Source: Actinoplanes sp. M2I2 (GTDB taxonomy: Bacteria; Actinomycetota; Actinomycetes; Mycobacteriales; Micromonosporaceae). Taken from it: DNA of 64,000 nucleotides. The stretch is from contig NZ_JALPVJ010000017.1 of the NCBI RefSeq assembly GCF_023544445.1, positions 163,857-227,856 on the forward strand, written 5' to 3'. Every line of letters starts with the position of its first letter. The first letter of the stretch is position 1. The notes beneath the pieces were generated by a model. The model saw only the letters and a program-made list of their open reading frames with translations. It was not told where the DNA came from and did not search any database. Position numbers and translations under genes: made by a program. Below, piece by piece: positions 34,589 to 43,026 of the stretch.

Positions 34589-34649
34589 CGCAACCGGTGG
34601 TTGCGTATCAGCAGTGGCGCGGTTACCGTTACTCGCAACCAAAGGTTGC
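34589..34649. promoter_or_regulatory. Promoter flanked by two ArsR-type operators
   Basis: Operator 1 (34589-34605) is CGCAACCGGTGGTTGCG with perfect 7-base arms. Operator 2 (34635-34649) is GCAACCAAAGGTTGC with perfect 6-base arms. Both have a 3-base centre, and the centres are 45 bases apart. Between them lies a plausible -35 TTGCGT (34601-34606) and -10 TACCGT (34624-34629) with 17-base spacing. Operator 1 overlaps the -35 and operator 2 covers the start point. The ArsR gene in the downstream operon is the likely ligand. Confidence 0.7.
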
Positions 34650-34660
34650 AGGAGGTAGGC

Positions 34661-35098
34661 ATGGAGACCGGGCCGATCGAGCGCGAGATCTACATCGAGG
34701 CATCCCCCGAGGTGGTGTTCGACGTGGTCAGCGATCCGAAGCACGTCAGCCGGTGGTGGCCCGACGAGGCCCGCTACGAGCTGGAGCCCGGCGCGCCCGG
34801 CGAGATCGTCTTCGGTGACCCGCAGGCGGACGGCAAGGTGGTGGCGTTCACCGTCGTCGAGGCCCGGCCCCCGCGGACGTTCTCGTTCCGCTGGACCCAG
34901 CCGGCCGGCCACCCGGCCACGGCCGGCAACTCGCTGCTGGTGACGTTCGACCTGGTCCCGTCGGGCCAGGGGACGCTGCTCACGTTCTCCGAGAGGGGAT
35001 TCCGCGAGGAGGAGGTGCGCGCCGACCACGTCAACGGCTGGGACTACTTCCTGCCCCGGCTGGCGCCGTACCTCGCCACCCTGGACGTGCGGCCGTGA
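34661..35098 (+). CDS. SRPBCC (AHSA1-like) domain protein
   Basis: A 145-residue START/SRPBCC-fold protein. The helix-grip fold marks are IEREIYIEASPEVVFDVVSD, HVSRWWPDEARYEL and TFSFRWTQPAG, with a final amphipathic helix (VNGWDYFLPRLAPYLATL). Such proteins bind hydrophobic ligands or act as chaperone activators. AGGAGG lies 7 bases before ATG 34661. It is first of a three-gene operon and its stop overlaps the ArsR start by four bases (GTGA). Confidence 0.87.
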   Translation: METGPIEREIYIEASPEVVFDVVSDPKHVSRWWPDEARYELEPGAPGEIVFGDPQADGKVVAFTVVEARPPRTFSFRWTQPAGHPATAGNSLLVTFDLVPSGQGTLLTFSERGFREEEVRADHVNGWDYFLPRLAPYLATLDVRP

Positions 35099-35442
35099 GC
35101 ACCGCCCTGGTCGACGACGACCTGTGGTCGGCGATCGGCGACCCCACCCGCCGCCGCATGCTCGACCTGCTGCTCGCCGACGGCGCCGGCACCGCCACCA
35201 CCCTGAGCCGGCAGCTGCCGGTCACCCGGCAGGCCGTGGCCAAACACCTGGGTGTCCTCGACCGCGCCGGGCTGGTGCGCGCGACCCCGGACGGCCGGGA
35301 GAAGCGCTACCGGGTCGACGACCACCGGCTCGAACGGGCCGCGGCCCAGCTGGCCTCGGTCGGCGCCGAGTGGGACGCCCGACTGCAACGCATCAAGCGG
35401 ATCGCCGAGGCGATCCAGACCACGAGGAGTGAAGATGGTTGA
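35095..35442 (+). CDS. ArsR family transcriptional regulator
   Basis: A 115-residue winged-helix regulator (DPTRRRMLDLLLADGAGTA, LSRQLPVTRQAVAKHLGVLD, LVRATPDGREKRYRVDD). It lacks the Cys metal site of classical ArsR/SmtB, like the many SRPBCC-linked members (SdpR-like subgroup). It is embedded between two SRPBCC genes with 4- and 8-base overlaps, so the operon is tightly coupled and probably autoregulated via the paired GCAACC palindromes upstream. Confidence 0.9.
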   Translation: MSTALVDDDLWSAIGDPTRRRMLDLLLADGAGTATTLSRQLPVTRQAVAKHLGVLDRAGLVRATPDGREKRYRVDDHRLERAAAQLASVGAEWDARLQRIKRIAEAIQTTRSEDG

Positions 35443-35872
35443 CATCCTGCACCGCGTCGGCGTCAAGGACGCGACACCCCAGCAGGTGTACGAGGCCCTG
35501 ACCACCGTCGACGGCCTGGCCGCCTGGTGGACCGGCGACACCAGGGAGAGCGACGGCCTGCTGCAGTTCCGGTTCCCGCCGGTCGGGGGCTTCGACATGG
35601 AGGTCCTCGAGACCCGCCCGGCCGAGGAGGTGCGCTGGCGGGTTGTCGACGGCCCCGAGGAGTGGATCGGCACCACGATCGACTTCAAACTGCGCCACGA
35701 CGGCGACTACACGATCGTCCTGTTCGAACACCAGGGCTGGAAGGAGCCGGTCGAGTTCATGAATCACTGCAGTACCAAGTGGGCCTCGTACCTGCTGAGT
35801 CTGAAGTCCCTGGTGGAGACCGGCCGGGGCGCTCCGGCCCCGGACGACGTACAGATCAGCGACTGGCACTGA
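35435..35872 (+). CDS. SRPBCC domain protein, second of operon
   Basis: A 145-residue SRPBCC-fold protein (ILHRVGVKDATPQQVYEALT, LAAWWTGDTRESDGL, YTIVLFEHQGWKEPVEFMNH). It belongs to the same superfamily as the first gene of the operon but is only distantly similar. ATG 35435 overlaps the ArsR end by 8 bases and has GAGGAG upstream. The C-terminal helix WASYLLSLKSLVETG closes the pocket. A detoxification or ligand-binding role under ArsR control is inferred from context. Confidence 0.86.
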   Translation: MVDILHRVGVKDATPQQVYEALTTVDGLAAWWTGDTRESDGLLQFRFPPVGGFDMEVLETRPAEEVRWRVVDGPEEWIGTTIDFKLRHDGDYTIVLFEHQGWKEPVEFMNHCSTKWASYLLSLKSLVETGRGAPAPDDVQISDWH

Positions 35873-35892
35873 CCACCCGCCGGCGGCGGTGA

Positions 35893-36840
35893 TCAGCCGA
35901 GCTCGGAGCCGGAGCCGAGACCGCTGCAGATGGCCACCATCAGCACGGTGGTGAGGGCGGCGGCGACAGCGACGTGGCTCTTGCCGCGCTCGCTGGCGCT
36001 GTCGATGGTGAGCAGGGCCCAGCCCGCCACGACGATCCCGATCGGCGGCATCACCAGGCACAGTGCGATCCCCGTGGCTGCCGACGAGCTGTACGGCCGG
36101 TGGGGGGCCTGGTAAGGCGGCGACGGGGCCGGCTCCGGCTCTTCGGGAGACCGCGCAGCCTTGCGGATGGCGCGGTACTCCAGCGCCGCCAGCGCCAGCA
36201 CGGACACCAGAGCCGTGAGCTTCGCGGGCAACTGCAGCGGATCCGGCAACGTGTCCGGGAGTTTGACGGCTTCGACCTTCAGCGCGTCGACGGTGAACGT
36301 GAGACCGGCGGCGAGGGAGGTCACCAGCGGGCCGAGCGCGGGACGGACATCGCCGACACCGAACGTCCATCGCAGCGAATACCACGCCATCGGGAAGGCG
36401 TAGATGGCGATCCACAGGCCGGTGACGAGCAGAACCGGGTTCGTCGGCAGGTCGCCGCCGTTGCTGAGATCCGCGGGCAAATAAGCGACGATCGCGCCGA
36501 CGAACACCAGCAGCCGGATCCACACCTGATTGGTGGCCCGGCGGCTGGATTCCGGCATGGTCGGAAACCGCCACTGATGAAGGCCTACGACCAGAGCAAC
36601 CAGCACGAAGCTGGCCAGGATGGACAGATAGGAGTTGAAGAGGCGCTCGACGCCCACCTCGACGGTGGTTCTTTCTCCCGGAATGCTCAGATAAAAGATG
36701 CAGGCGAGACCCGCACCGGTACGCCAGTTCGACAGCGTCTGATATTTCGAGCGGACGTCGGCGGATGCGGGGCGGAACACGCGGCGGGCGTTGGTGAACG
36801 GTTCCAGCCAGGAGTACCAGGAGTGGCGCCGGGAATCCAT
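35893..36840 (-). CDS. Multi-pass membrane protein, unknown function
   Basis: A 315-residue protein with about seven membrane helices: ~50-72 (LSILASFVLVALVVGL), ~90-108, ~118-140, ~155-173, ~192-212, ~248-270 and ~283-303. Its N-terminus is basic and Trp/Tyr-rich. The Pro-rich loop before helix 6 (PEEPEPAPSPPYQAPHRPY) is cytosolic. ATG 36840 overlaps the stop of the preceding small gene by one base (TGATG), so the two are translationally linked. No catalytic motif recognised. Confidence 0.65.
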   Translation of the reverse strand: MDSRRHSWYSWLEPFTNARRVFRPASADVRSKYQTLSNWRTGAGLACIFYLSIPGERTTVEVGVERLFNSYLSILASFVLVALVVGLHQWRFPTMPESSRRATNQVWIRLLVFVGAIVAYLPADLSNGGDLPTNPVLLVTGLWIAIYAFPMAWYSLRWTFGVGDVRPALGPLVTSLAAGLTFTVDALKVEAVKLPDTLPDPLQLPAKLTALVSVLALAALEYRAIRKAARSPEEPEPAPSPPYQAPHRPYSSSAATGIALCLVMPPIGIVVAGWALLTIDSASERGKSHVAVAAALTTVLMVAICSGLGSGSELG

Positions 36841-37151
36841 CAACGGCAGTAACAGCAGGCGTGCTCGACCATGGCCACGCCGCCGGCGGACCCGCCGCCG
36901 ATGGGGACCCTGGTCCTGCCGGTGCCGTTGCAGTGCCAGCAGGAATGACGGTCGAGCAGTTTCCGCTCCTTCATGGGCGACTTGAGGTAGGCGACGAGCG
37001 CCGCCGTGACGGCCACGTAGAAAAGGGAGGACAGCAGGAGGCTCCAGTGGAAGTCGCCGCGCTCGTAAATGCCTTGGACGAAGGTCACGGCGGTCATCGG
37101 CACCGCGCAGGAAGATGCAACGGCGGCCAGTAACGCGAGAATACGGAGCAT
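36840..37151 (-). CDS. Small membrane protein with DnaJ-type zinc-binding motif
   Basis: A 103-residue protein. An N-terminal membrane helix (LRILALLAAVASSCAVPMTA) and a second one (LLLSSLFYVAVTAALVAYL) are followed by a cytosolic tail with CWHCNGTGRTRVP and a terminal CCYCR. CxxCxGxG is the DnaJ zinc-knuckle pattern, and only one and a half knuckles are present. ATG 37151 has GGAAAG upstream. It is co-translated with the multi-pass protein. A redox or zinc-sensing partner role is inferred. Confidence 0.65.
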   Translation of the reverse strand: MLRILALLAAVASSCAVPMTAVTFVQGIYERGDFHWSLLLSSLFYVAVTAALVAYLKSPMKERKLLDRHSCWHCNGTGRTRVPIGGGSAGGVAMVEHACCYCR

Positions 37152-37330
37152 TCTTTCCTCCACGGGGACAGGCTTTCACCGTAAGGTAAATAACGGTGTA
37201 AACCGGTCACATACGCCCCGTTCGCCCAGCTCAGCCGGAAACTCGCGCGCATGGTGGGCCGGGCGGCTCCGGATGGTGCCCCTGCCGCCCGTTCGGGCGT
37301 CCCTGATCGAGGTACTGGGCGCCCTGTGGC

Positions 37331-38230
37331 TCAGGACCACACGGCGGTGCGGCCGCCGATGTCTTCCCAGGCCGAGATTCCGTACGCGCTGAGCAGGAAC
37401 TTGCGCAGCAGGACGAGCACAGCCGGCACGACGGTCACGTCGCCGATCCGGGAGAGGTGACACAGGTCGGGCGGGTACGGCGGGTAGTCGTGCCCCTTGC
37501 GCAGGTTCACCTCGTTCTCCTCCAGCATTGAACCGACCAGGGCGAACAGGCTGTCCCGGTCGTCCTTGGCCCGCAGCCGCCGGGTGAACCGGAAGGGCGC
37601 GGCCGGGTCCTGACCGGCGGCCGCCTGGGCCAGCACCGTTCCCCGGTACGTCGACGGCAGGTACACGACCCTGGCGGTGAGCAGCGACTGCGGATGGAAC
37701 CGTGCGAAAAAGCACGCCCGGCGCCGCCCCTGCCCGACGGTGACCACCAGCGCCGTGACCCGGTCGTCGTCCCGGTCGATCAGCCGGTCGGTGGACAGCA
37801 GCCGCAGCGGCGAGCGGGCCGGCCGCGCCCACGGCGGCTCACCGACCTGATCCATCCGCGCGGCGGCCCGGCGCGCCAGCGTCTCCAGTTGCCCGTCGGT
37901 CGCCACGGCCAGCGCCAGCAGCGCCGCCCGCGCCTCCGGGGTTCCCATGTCGGCGATGGCGTCCAGGACGATCTCCCGGGGGAGTCCCATCAGGTCGGTG
38001 ATCGAGATGAACGGGGCACTGAGCGAAGCGCCGACCGACGCCGCGCTCAGGGGATCGCGCAGGGAGACCAGGCGATGACCGTGATCGCGGAACAGCCCGC
38101 GGAACTCGGCCAGCCGTTCCCGCACCGCGACATCCGAACCCGAGGGGTACGAACGCCAGGGCTCGGCTTCGGGCCGGGGTTCCCGCAACGTCGCGCAGGG
38201 ACTCGGGGTGTCACGTCGCCGTCCGAACAT
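37331..38230 (-). CDS. Unknown cytosolic protein
   Basis: A 299-residue protein without signal peptide or membrane helix. It has Arg-rich ends, an LSTDRLIDRDDDRVTALVVT core and a C-terminal YPPYPPDLCHLSRIGDVTVV segment. I find no catalytic signature and recognise no family. Regular G/C third positions and the ATG at 38230 support it as a real gene. A ~180-base gap separates it from the membrane pair. Confidence 0.55.
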   Translation of the reverse strand: MFGRRRDTPSPCATLREPRPEAEPWRSYPSGSDVAVRERLAEFRGLFRDHGHRLVSLRDPLSAASVGASLSAPFISITDLMGLPREIVLDAIADMGTPEARAALLALAVATDGQLETLARRAAARMDQVGEPPWARPARSPLRLLSTDRLIDRDDDRVTALVVTVGQGRRRACFFARFHPQSLLTARVVYLPSTYRGTVLAQAAAGQDPAAPFRFTRRLRAKDDRDSLFALVGSMLEENEVNLRKGHDYPPYPPDLCHLSRIGDVTVVPAVLVLLRKFLLSAYGISAWEDIGGRTAVWS

Positions 38231-38295
38231 ACGGTCGATGATGGCAACTCAGAGACACCTCTCGATAGCTGCCTGTCAGGAAGAGGACGCGGCTG

Positions 38296-39792
38296 TCAGC
38301 GGCGCACCAGCGCGTCGTACGCCTCGGCGAAGCGCGCGCGGCGTTGCGCGTAGTGCTCGGCGTGCGCGGGCCGGGGCTCGTACGTGGCGCCGGTGGCCCG
38401 GGGCGCGCGCGGGATCTCGGGAGCCAGCACGTCGAGGGCGAGCAGCGCCGTTCCCCGCTGCGTGGCCCGGCGCCGGGTCACGTGCGTCACCGGCCGGCCC
38501 AGCACGTCGGCGAGGATCCCCAGCCACTCGGGGTGGTCGTTGCTGACCCGGCCGGCCGCCGCGACCTCGAGCACCCGCGGGGCGGCCGGGCGCAGCTCGT
38601 CGGCGACCCGGGCGTACGTCAGGGCCACACCCTCGACGATCCCGCGGAACAGCGCGTCGGCGCCGGTGGCCGCGGACACCCCGCCCAGCACGGCGCGGGC
38701 CTCGCCGATCCAGCCCGGCGCGCGCTCCCCGGTGAGGTACGGCAGCACCAGCGGGGTGGCGTCGCTCGGCGCCGCGGCCAGCACGGACCCCAGCTCCGGG
38801 CTCAGGCGCAGCGTGTCCTGAGCCCAGCTGACCGCCCGGCCGACGTCGTTGATCGCCCCGCCGAGCAGGGTGCGGCCCGCGCTGACCCGGTAGTTCCACA
38901 GCCCGAACGGCAGGGGATCGGCCGGGCCGTCCAGCAGAACCCGCAGCGCGCCGCTGGTGGCGGTGGCCGCCGTGACCACCGTGGCGTCGGTCGCGCCCGA
39001 GCCGATGTTGCTGGCGAAGCCGTCGGTGATCACCGGGAACCACGCGGCCCGGGCCAGGGCGGGCCAGCGCTGCGGCGCCGCCGGATGGGCCGGCTCGGTC
39101 AGATCGCGTACGGGGGAGAGGTGCTCGGCGCCGATGCCCGCGGCGGTCAGCAGTTCGGCGTCGAGCTCGCCGGTGCGCCGGTCGAGCAGCCCGGTCCACG
39201 CCACCGTGGACGTCCCGGCCAGCGGCTCCCCGATCAGCCGGGCCAGGATGTACTCGCCCAGCGACCAGAACGCCGTGGCCTCACCGGCGACGCGAGGCTC
39301 GGCGGCCGCGAGCCAGCGCAGGCGCGGGGCGTGATAGCTGGTGTGCAGACGCGTGCCGGTGCGCTGCTGCACCGCGTGCTCGTCGAGTTCCTCCCGCAGG
39401 GCGGCCACCGCGTCGGCGCTGCGCGAGTCGGCGTACGTCAGGCAGGGGGTGAGGGCGTGCCCGGCCGCGTCGACCGCGATCAGCGAGGCGGCGAAGGTGT
39501 CCATCGCGACCCCGGCGATGCGGGTGCCCAGCCGCCGGTTGCCGGTCACCGCGTCGAGGACCTGCCCGACCTCGGCGGTCACCTGGTCGGGGTCGATGAC
39601 CGACGTGCCGTCGGGCGCCACCGTGAAGGCGTGCGGCACCTTGTGCTGCAGCCCGTGAACCCGCCGGCCCGATGCGTCGTGCACGCCCCCGCGCGTGGCA
39701 GTGGAACCGATGTCCAGCGCGACCACCAGAGGATCCAGCGCCGCGTCGAGCGCGACGTCGTCATCGGCCGGGGTCTTCGCAGTCTCAGGCAT
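38296..39792 (-). CDS. FGGY-family carbohydrate kinase (gluconokinase-like)
   Basis: A 498-residue sugar kinase. The N-terminal nucleotide-fold domain starts VVALDIGSTATRGGVHD, and the substrate side includes GVAMDTFAASLIAVDAAG and LTYADSRSADAV. The C-terminal FGGY domain has LPYLTGERAPGW and VLEVAAAGRVSNDHPEWLGI. Length and spacing match gluconate kinases of the FGGY group (about 500 residues). It would phosphorylate gluconate or a related sugar acid, which fits the sugar-oxidation genes near 46-48 kb, though it is not adjacent to them. ATG 39792. Confidence 0.85.
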   Translation of the reverse strand: MPETAKTPADDDVALDAALDPLVVALDIGSTATRGGVHDASGRRVHGLQHKVPHAFTVAPDGTSVIDPDQVTAEVGQVLDAVTGNRRLGTRIAGVAMDTFAASLIAVDAAGHALTPCLTYADSRSADAVAALREELDEHAVQQRTGTRLHTSYHAPRLRWLAAAEPRVAGEATAFWSLGEYILARLIGEPLAGTSTVAWTGLLDRRTGELDAELLTAAGIGAEHLSPVRDLTEPAHPAAPQRWPALARAAWFPVITDGFASNIGSGATDATVVTAATATSGALRVLLDGPADPLPFGLWNYRVSAGRTLLGGAINDVGRAVSWAQDTLRLSPELGSVLAAAPSDATPLVLPYLTGERAPGWIGEARAVLGGVSAATGADALFRGIVEGVALTYARVADELRPAAPRVLEVAAAGRVSNDHPEWLGILADVLGRPVTHVTRRRATQRGTALLALDVLAPEIPRAPRATGATYEPRPAHAEHYAQRRARFAEAYDALVRR

Positions 39793-39948
39793 CGTCGAGC
39801 CGGTACCCCGGGAGCCCGGCCCCCCAAACGCCCGGCGCTGTGCCCTATCCCACTGACTCGTCCGGGGGATTCCGCCGAAACGCCGATTGGGCCGCGGGCG
39901 TGGCGGGCATGTTGCCGCCACCTTCGTGGACCTTGGCTGGAGCCGAAA

Positions 39949-40221
39949 ATGATCAATCCTCGTGTGACGCTGGACGCCGACACCCTGAGCCCGGCCGCCC
40001 AGAAGTTGCAGAAGCCCCTGGAGCAGCAGCTCACCTCCGCCCTGCAGCACGCCACGCACACCGTCGACGACAACTACACCGGCGAGAGCGTTCAGGAGGT
40101 GGCCGAGGAACTGCTGGTCGAGACCCGCGACAGCCTGCACCCCGACATCGCCGCCGGCTTCCAGCCCGACGGCGCGCAGTTGCACGCCGTGGCCACCGCC
40201 ATCGTCGACGAGCACCGCTAG
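39949..40221 (+). CDS. Small acidic helical protein, unknown
   Basis: A 90-residue protein of two or three predicted helices (LSPAAQKLQKPLEQQLTSAL, ESVQEVAEELLVETRDSL) with a net negative charge. There is no signal, Cys or recognised motif. ATG 39949 lacks a strong ribosome site (GGAG 9-12 bases upstream). It ends 8 bases before the RsbQ-like gene and may be co-transcribed with it. Confidence 0.55.
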   Translation: MINPRVTLDADTLSPAAQKLQKPLEQQLTSALQHATHTVDDNYTGESVQEVAEELLVETRDSLHPDIAAGFQPDGAQLHAVATAIVDEHR

Positions 40222-40229
40222 GCAAGCCG

Positions 40230-41039
40230 ATGGAGACCGTACGCCGGCACGCCATCGAGATCAGTGGCGTGCCGGACGGTCAGCCGATGCTCTTCGCGCA
40301 CGGCTACGGCTGCGACCAGAACATGTGGCGGCTGGTGGCGCCCGCGTTCGCCGACACGTACCGGATCGTGCTGTTCGATCACATCGGCGTCGGCCGGTCG
40401 GACCTGCAGGCGTACGACGAGGTCAAGTACGCCGGCCTGGACGGCTACGCCTCCGACGTGCTCACGATCGTGCGCGACCTCGACCTGCACGACGTGATCT
40501 TCGTGGGGCACTCGGTCAGCGCCATGATCGGCATCCTGGCGGCCATCCGCGAGCCCGCCCGCTTCGCCGAGCTCATCCTGATCGGCCCGTCCCCGTCCTA
40601 CATCGACGACGGGGACTACGTCGGCGGCTTCAGCGCCTCGGACATCGAGGAGATGATGCAGGCCCTGGACAGCAACTACCTCGGCTGGTCCAGCGTCATC
40701 GCCCCGATGATCATGGCGAACCCGCAGCGCCCCGAGCTCAGCGCCGAACTGGTCAACAGCTTCTGCGCCACCGACCCGGCCATCGCCAAGCAGTTCGCCC
40801 GCGTCACGTTCCTGTCGGACAACCGGCGCGACCTGCCCTCCGTGCGCACCCCGTCGCTGGTGATGCAGTGCACCGACGACATCATCGCGCCCCGCTGCGT
40901 CGGGCAGTACGTCAGCGACCACCTTCCCGACAGCACCCTGGTGGTCATGAACGCCACCGGCCACTGCCCCAACCTGAGCGCGCCGGAGGAGACCATCGAC
41001 GTGATGAAGGCCTACCTGTCGCGCCGTGCGTCATCCTGA
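40230..41039 (+). CDS. RsbQ-like alpha/beta hydrolase
   Basis: A 269-residue alpha/beta hydrolase, the length of Bacillus subtilis RsbQ. It has MLFAHGYGCDQNMWRLVAPA (oxyanion loop with the RsbQ-typical GCDQ), VGHSVSAMIGILA with nucleophile Ser95, an acid in CTDDIIAPRCVG, and His in NATGHCPNLSAPEE. RsbQ generates or delivers a small ligand to the PAS-phosphatase RsbP in energy stress, and the same family includes plant KAI2/D14. No RsbP-like PAS-SpoIIE gene is next to it, though two SpoIIE phosphatases lie elsewhere in the window. Confidence 0.85.
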   Translation: METVRRHAIEISGVPDGQPMLFAHGYGCDQNMWRLVAPAFADTYRIVLFDHIGVGRSDLQAYDEVKYAGLDGYASDVLTIVRDLDLHDVIFVGHSVSAMIGILAAIREPARFAELILIGPSPSYIDDGDYVGGFSASDIEEMMQALDSNYLGWSSVIAPMIMANPQRPELSAELVNSFCATDPAIAKQFARVTFLSDNRRDLPSVRTPSLVMQCTDDIIAPRCVGQYVSDHLPDSTLVVMNATGHCPNLSAPEETIDVMKAYLSRRASS

Positions 41040-41570
41040 GGGCCGGTCCAGCCGGTAGATGACGTGGCGCCGGTCGTCGGCCGGGTTGTCGGGGTCGAGT
41101 TCGCCGTGGGCGATCCGCGCCAGACCGGCCCGTTCCAGCGCCCGCCACGAGGCGACGTTGTCGGCGTGGACTGCCACGATCACACACTCGGCGTCGGGGT
41201 GCTCGGCCCACAACCGCTCCAGCGCCGAACGAATCATGCCGGTGCCCAGACCCCGCCCGGTGGCGGCGTCGTCGCCGATCAGGTAGTCGATGGTCATCGC
41301 CCGGGGCGGCACCGCGACGATCGGCGTGAGCTCGTCGAGGTACTCGGGATAGTCGTGCAGGAACGAACGCTGCACCAGCCCGAGCGGGACGCCGTCGAGC
41401 ACGGCCAGCAGGTCCTCGTTGGGCTCCTCACGCCGCGCAGACGGCCCGAAGTCCCGCTCGACCGCCTCCGCCGACGTCTCGTGATGCCACCACCGAGCCA
41501 CATGCGGCGCCGCCAGCCACCGAGCGAGCAACGGAAAGTCGTCCGGGGTGACTCGACGCCAGCTCAACAT
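41031..41570 (-). CDS. GNAT acetyltransferase, aminoglycoside AAC(6')-type group
   Basis: A 179-residue acetyl-CoA-dependent transferase. It follows the AAC(6')/lysine-siderophore type layout: WRRVTPDDFPLLARWLAAPH at the start, IDYLIGDDAATGRGLGTGMI as the acetyl-CoA motif A (RGLGTG), and VHADNVASWRALERAGL near the end. Such proteins acetylate aminoglycosides or siderophore precursors, and resistance cannot be claimed from sequence. ATG 41570. It overlaps the 3' end of the RsbQ-like gene by nine bases in convergent orientation. Confidence 0.8.
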   Translation of the reverse strand: MLSWRRVTPDDFPLLARWLAAPHVARWWHHETSAEAVERDFGPSARREEPNEDLLAVLDGVPLGLVQRSFLHDYPEYLDELTPIVAVPPRAMTIDYLIGDDAATGRGLGTGMIRSALERLWAEHPDAECVIVAVHADNVASWRALERAGLARIAHGELDPDNPADDRRHVIYRLDRPSG

Positions 41571-41802
41571 GCCGACAACGGTAGTTCCCAGGATCGGCTG
41601 TGCGGCGCTCGAGCTGAGCGAATACTTCGCAACTCCCTTGTCGATCGTAGAGTGCGACGATCAAGCTTTGCGTAAACGGTCAGAGTTTTGTGTGGGCGAC
41701 GAGAGGCTGCCTTGGAACTGACCGATCGAGGTTAGTCAAGCCGAACAGGGGCATCCGGTCGTTTAGGCTCGGATTGGCTCGACTTCTTAGGCGGTGAGGG
41801 GA

Positions 41803-42528
41803 ATGAAAGACGCACACCTGAACCTGATCGCTGCGGTTATGGTGCCCGTGGTGGGAGGACTGGTTACTGCAGCCGGCGTATGGGGCCGTGAATGGCATAG
41901 CCGTCGCAACTCGGACGATCTCCGGCGGCGAGCATTGGACGATGCCGCAACCAGAATGACTGTTGTCGAGAATTGGGCGAAGGCGGTGGCGGAGTTGGAC
42001 GGCCTTTCCGATCAACATTCTGACCACCGCATGAAAGCCATGAACACGCTCGACGAGGCCTACGGTCTTGCGGCTAAGGCGTTGGCTGCGTTCCCGGCGC
42101 CGAAGAAACCGCTATTGAGCTTGCGGCAACTCTTCCTGGTGGGGGTCACGGGCAGTGGGGCCAGGCTTGTTCGTGCGTTCTACTATTGCAGTCTCGTATG
42201 GTTCGTGTTCGTCACCGTCATACTTACCATATCCACAATAAAAAATATGACCGCCTTCGATGTTATCTTCGCGCTGGTAATGCTTTTTTTCTTCGCGATC
42301 ACGCCTACTCTGGCGCTTCATGCCATAGCAACGGCGATGGACGGAAAGGCCCGGGTGAAAGCCAATTCCGGACAGTCGTCCGGCTCAACCGCCGGAAACG
42401 CGACCAACTCACCAGGGGTCTGCATGCCTTATGGTGTTGCGGCGATGCCTTCGCATACTCAGCCGCCACCGGCAGCACCCTATTGGCAAGATTCTGGACG
42501 ATGGCCGCCGAATGGTCCCGACCGGTGA
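41803..42528 (+). CDS. Membrane protein of lower GC, unknown function
   Basis: A 241-residue protein. One helix is near the N-terminus (LIAAVMVPVVGGLVTAAGVW), a helical cytosolic region follows, then two adjacent helices (YYCSLVWFVFVTVILTIS and FDVIFALVMLFFFAITPTLAL) and a Pro/Gly-rich tail. Several A/T-rich runs (for example around 42230-42290) and less biased third codons set it apart from its neighbours and suggest recent transfer. ATG 41803 overlaps GAGGGGA. Just downstream lies the broken dehydrogenase copy. Confidence 0.55.
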   Translation: MKDAHLNLIAAVMVPVVGGLVTAAGVWGREWHSRRNSDDLRRRALDDAATRMTVVENWAKAVAELDGLSDQHSDHRMKAMNTLDEAYGLAAKALAAFPAPKKPLLSLRQLFLVGVTGSGARLVRAFYYCSLVWFVFVTVILTISTIKNMTAFDVIFALVMLFFFAITPTLALHAIATAMDGKARVKANSGQSSGSTAGNATNSPGVCMPYGVAAMPSHTQPPPAAPYWQDSGRWPPNGPDR

Positions 42529-42642
42529 CTGTTGCTGTCGACGGGCACGCGGTCATTGTCGGAGCTGCCTGGATCGATGAATGACTCAAGAGCCGCAGCG
42601 CCCGGTGTTCTGATCGAACGCTCGGCGCTCGAGGCCACCCGG

Positions 42643-42914
42643 TCAGCCGGCCACGGTGACTTTGAAGATTTTCGTTGCTGTTGCGGGGCACGCTGTCCTT
42701 GTCGCCGCCGGTGCTGGTGGTCAGCCACAGGTTGCCGTCGGTCGACGGTTCGATGGTGCGCAGCCGGCCGTGGGTGCCGACGAAGTACTGCTGGACGTCG
42801 GTCAGGGTGTCGCCGCTGATCACCGCCCGGTAGACCCGGGCGCTGCGCAGGCAGGCGATATAAAGCACGGCGCGGACGATCGCGATGCCGCTGCAGGACG
42901 CCCGGGCGACCGGG
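42643..42914 (-). pseudogene. Truncated, frameshifted copy of the PQQ-type sugar dehydrogenase 3' end
   Basis: It matches the last ~91 codons of the intact gene at 45878-46151 in the same orientation, with the same CSGIAIVR, SGDTLTDVQQYFVG and RTIEPSTDGNLWLTTSTGG stretches. There are scattered substitutions (Q to R, D to A, G to S, Y to H). Near the end a two-base deletion shifts the frame, so the VTVAG ending is lost. Upstream homology stops abruptly at ~42914. It has no start codon or ribosome site. Confidence 0.85.
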
Positions 42915-42926
42915 GTCGCCGACCAG

Positions 42927-42946
42927 GCAAGGGGGTAGCCCCTTGC
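42927..42946. other. Perfect hairpin beside the dehydrogenase fragment
   Basis: Arms GCAAGGGG and CCCCTTGC around a 4-base loop, 12 bases beyond the end of the duplicated segment. It may terminate transcription or mark the junction of the inserted DNA. Confidence 0.6.
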
Positions 42947-43026
42947 GGCAATGAGGAGCGTCGGCGATGCCGTCGATGCCATGTGGCAGAGCACGGCGGA
43001 GTGGGTGCCGTGCGATAGTGCCGATC

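Noticed and set aside
41031..41570. Calling the GNAT gene an aminoglycoside resistance gene
   Set aside because: It belongs to a broad group that also acts on siderophores and other amines. The sequence alone does not show drug specificity.
42525..42584. 19-codon ORF VTVAVDGHAVIVGAAWIDE overlapping the stop of the 41.8-kb gene
   Set aside because: Good GTGA overlap but too short and without ribosome site or homology. Possibly the 5' stub of a gene lost when the neighbouring segment was inserted.
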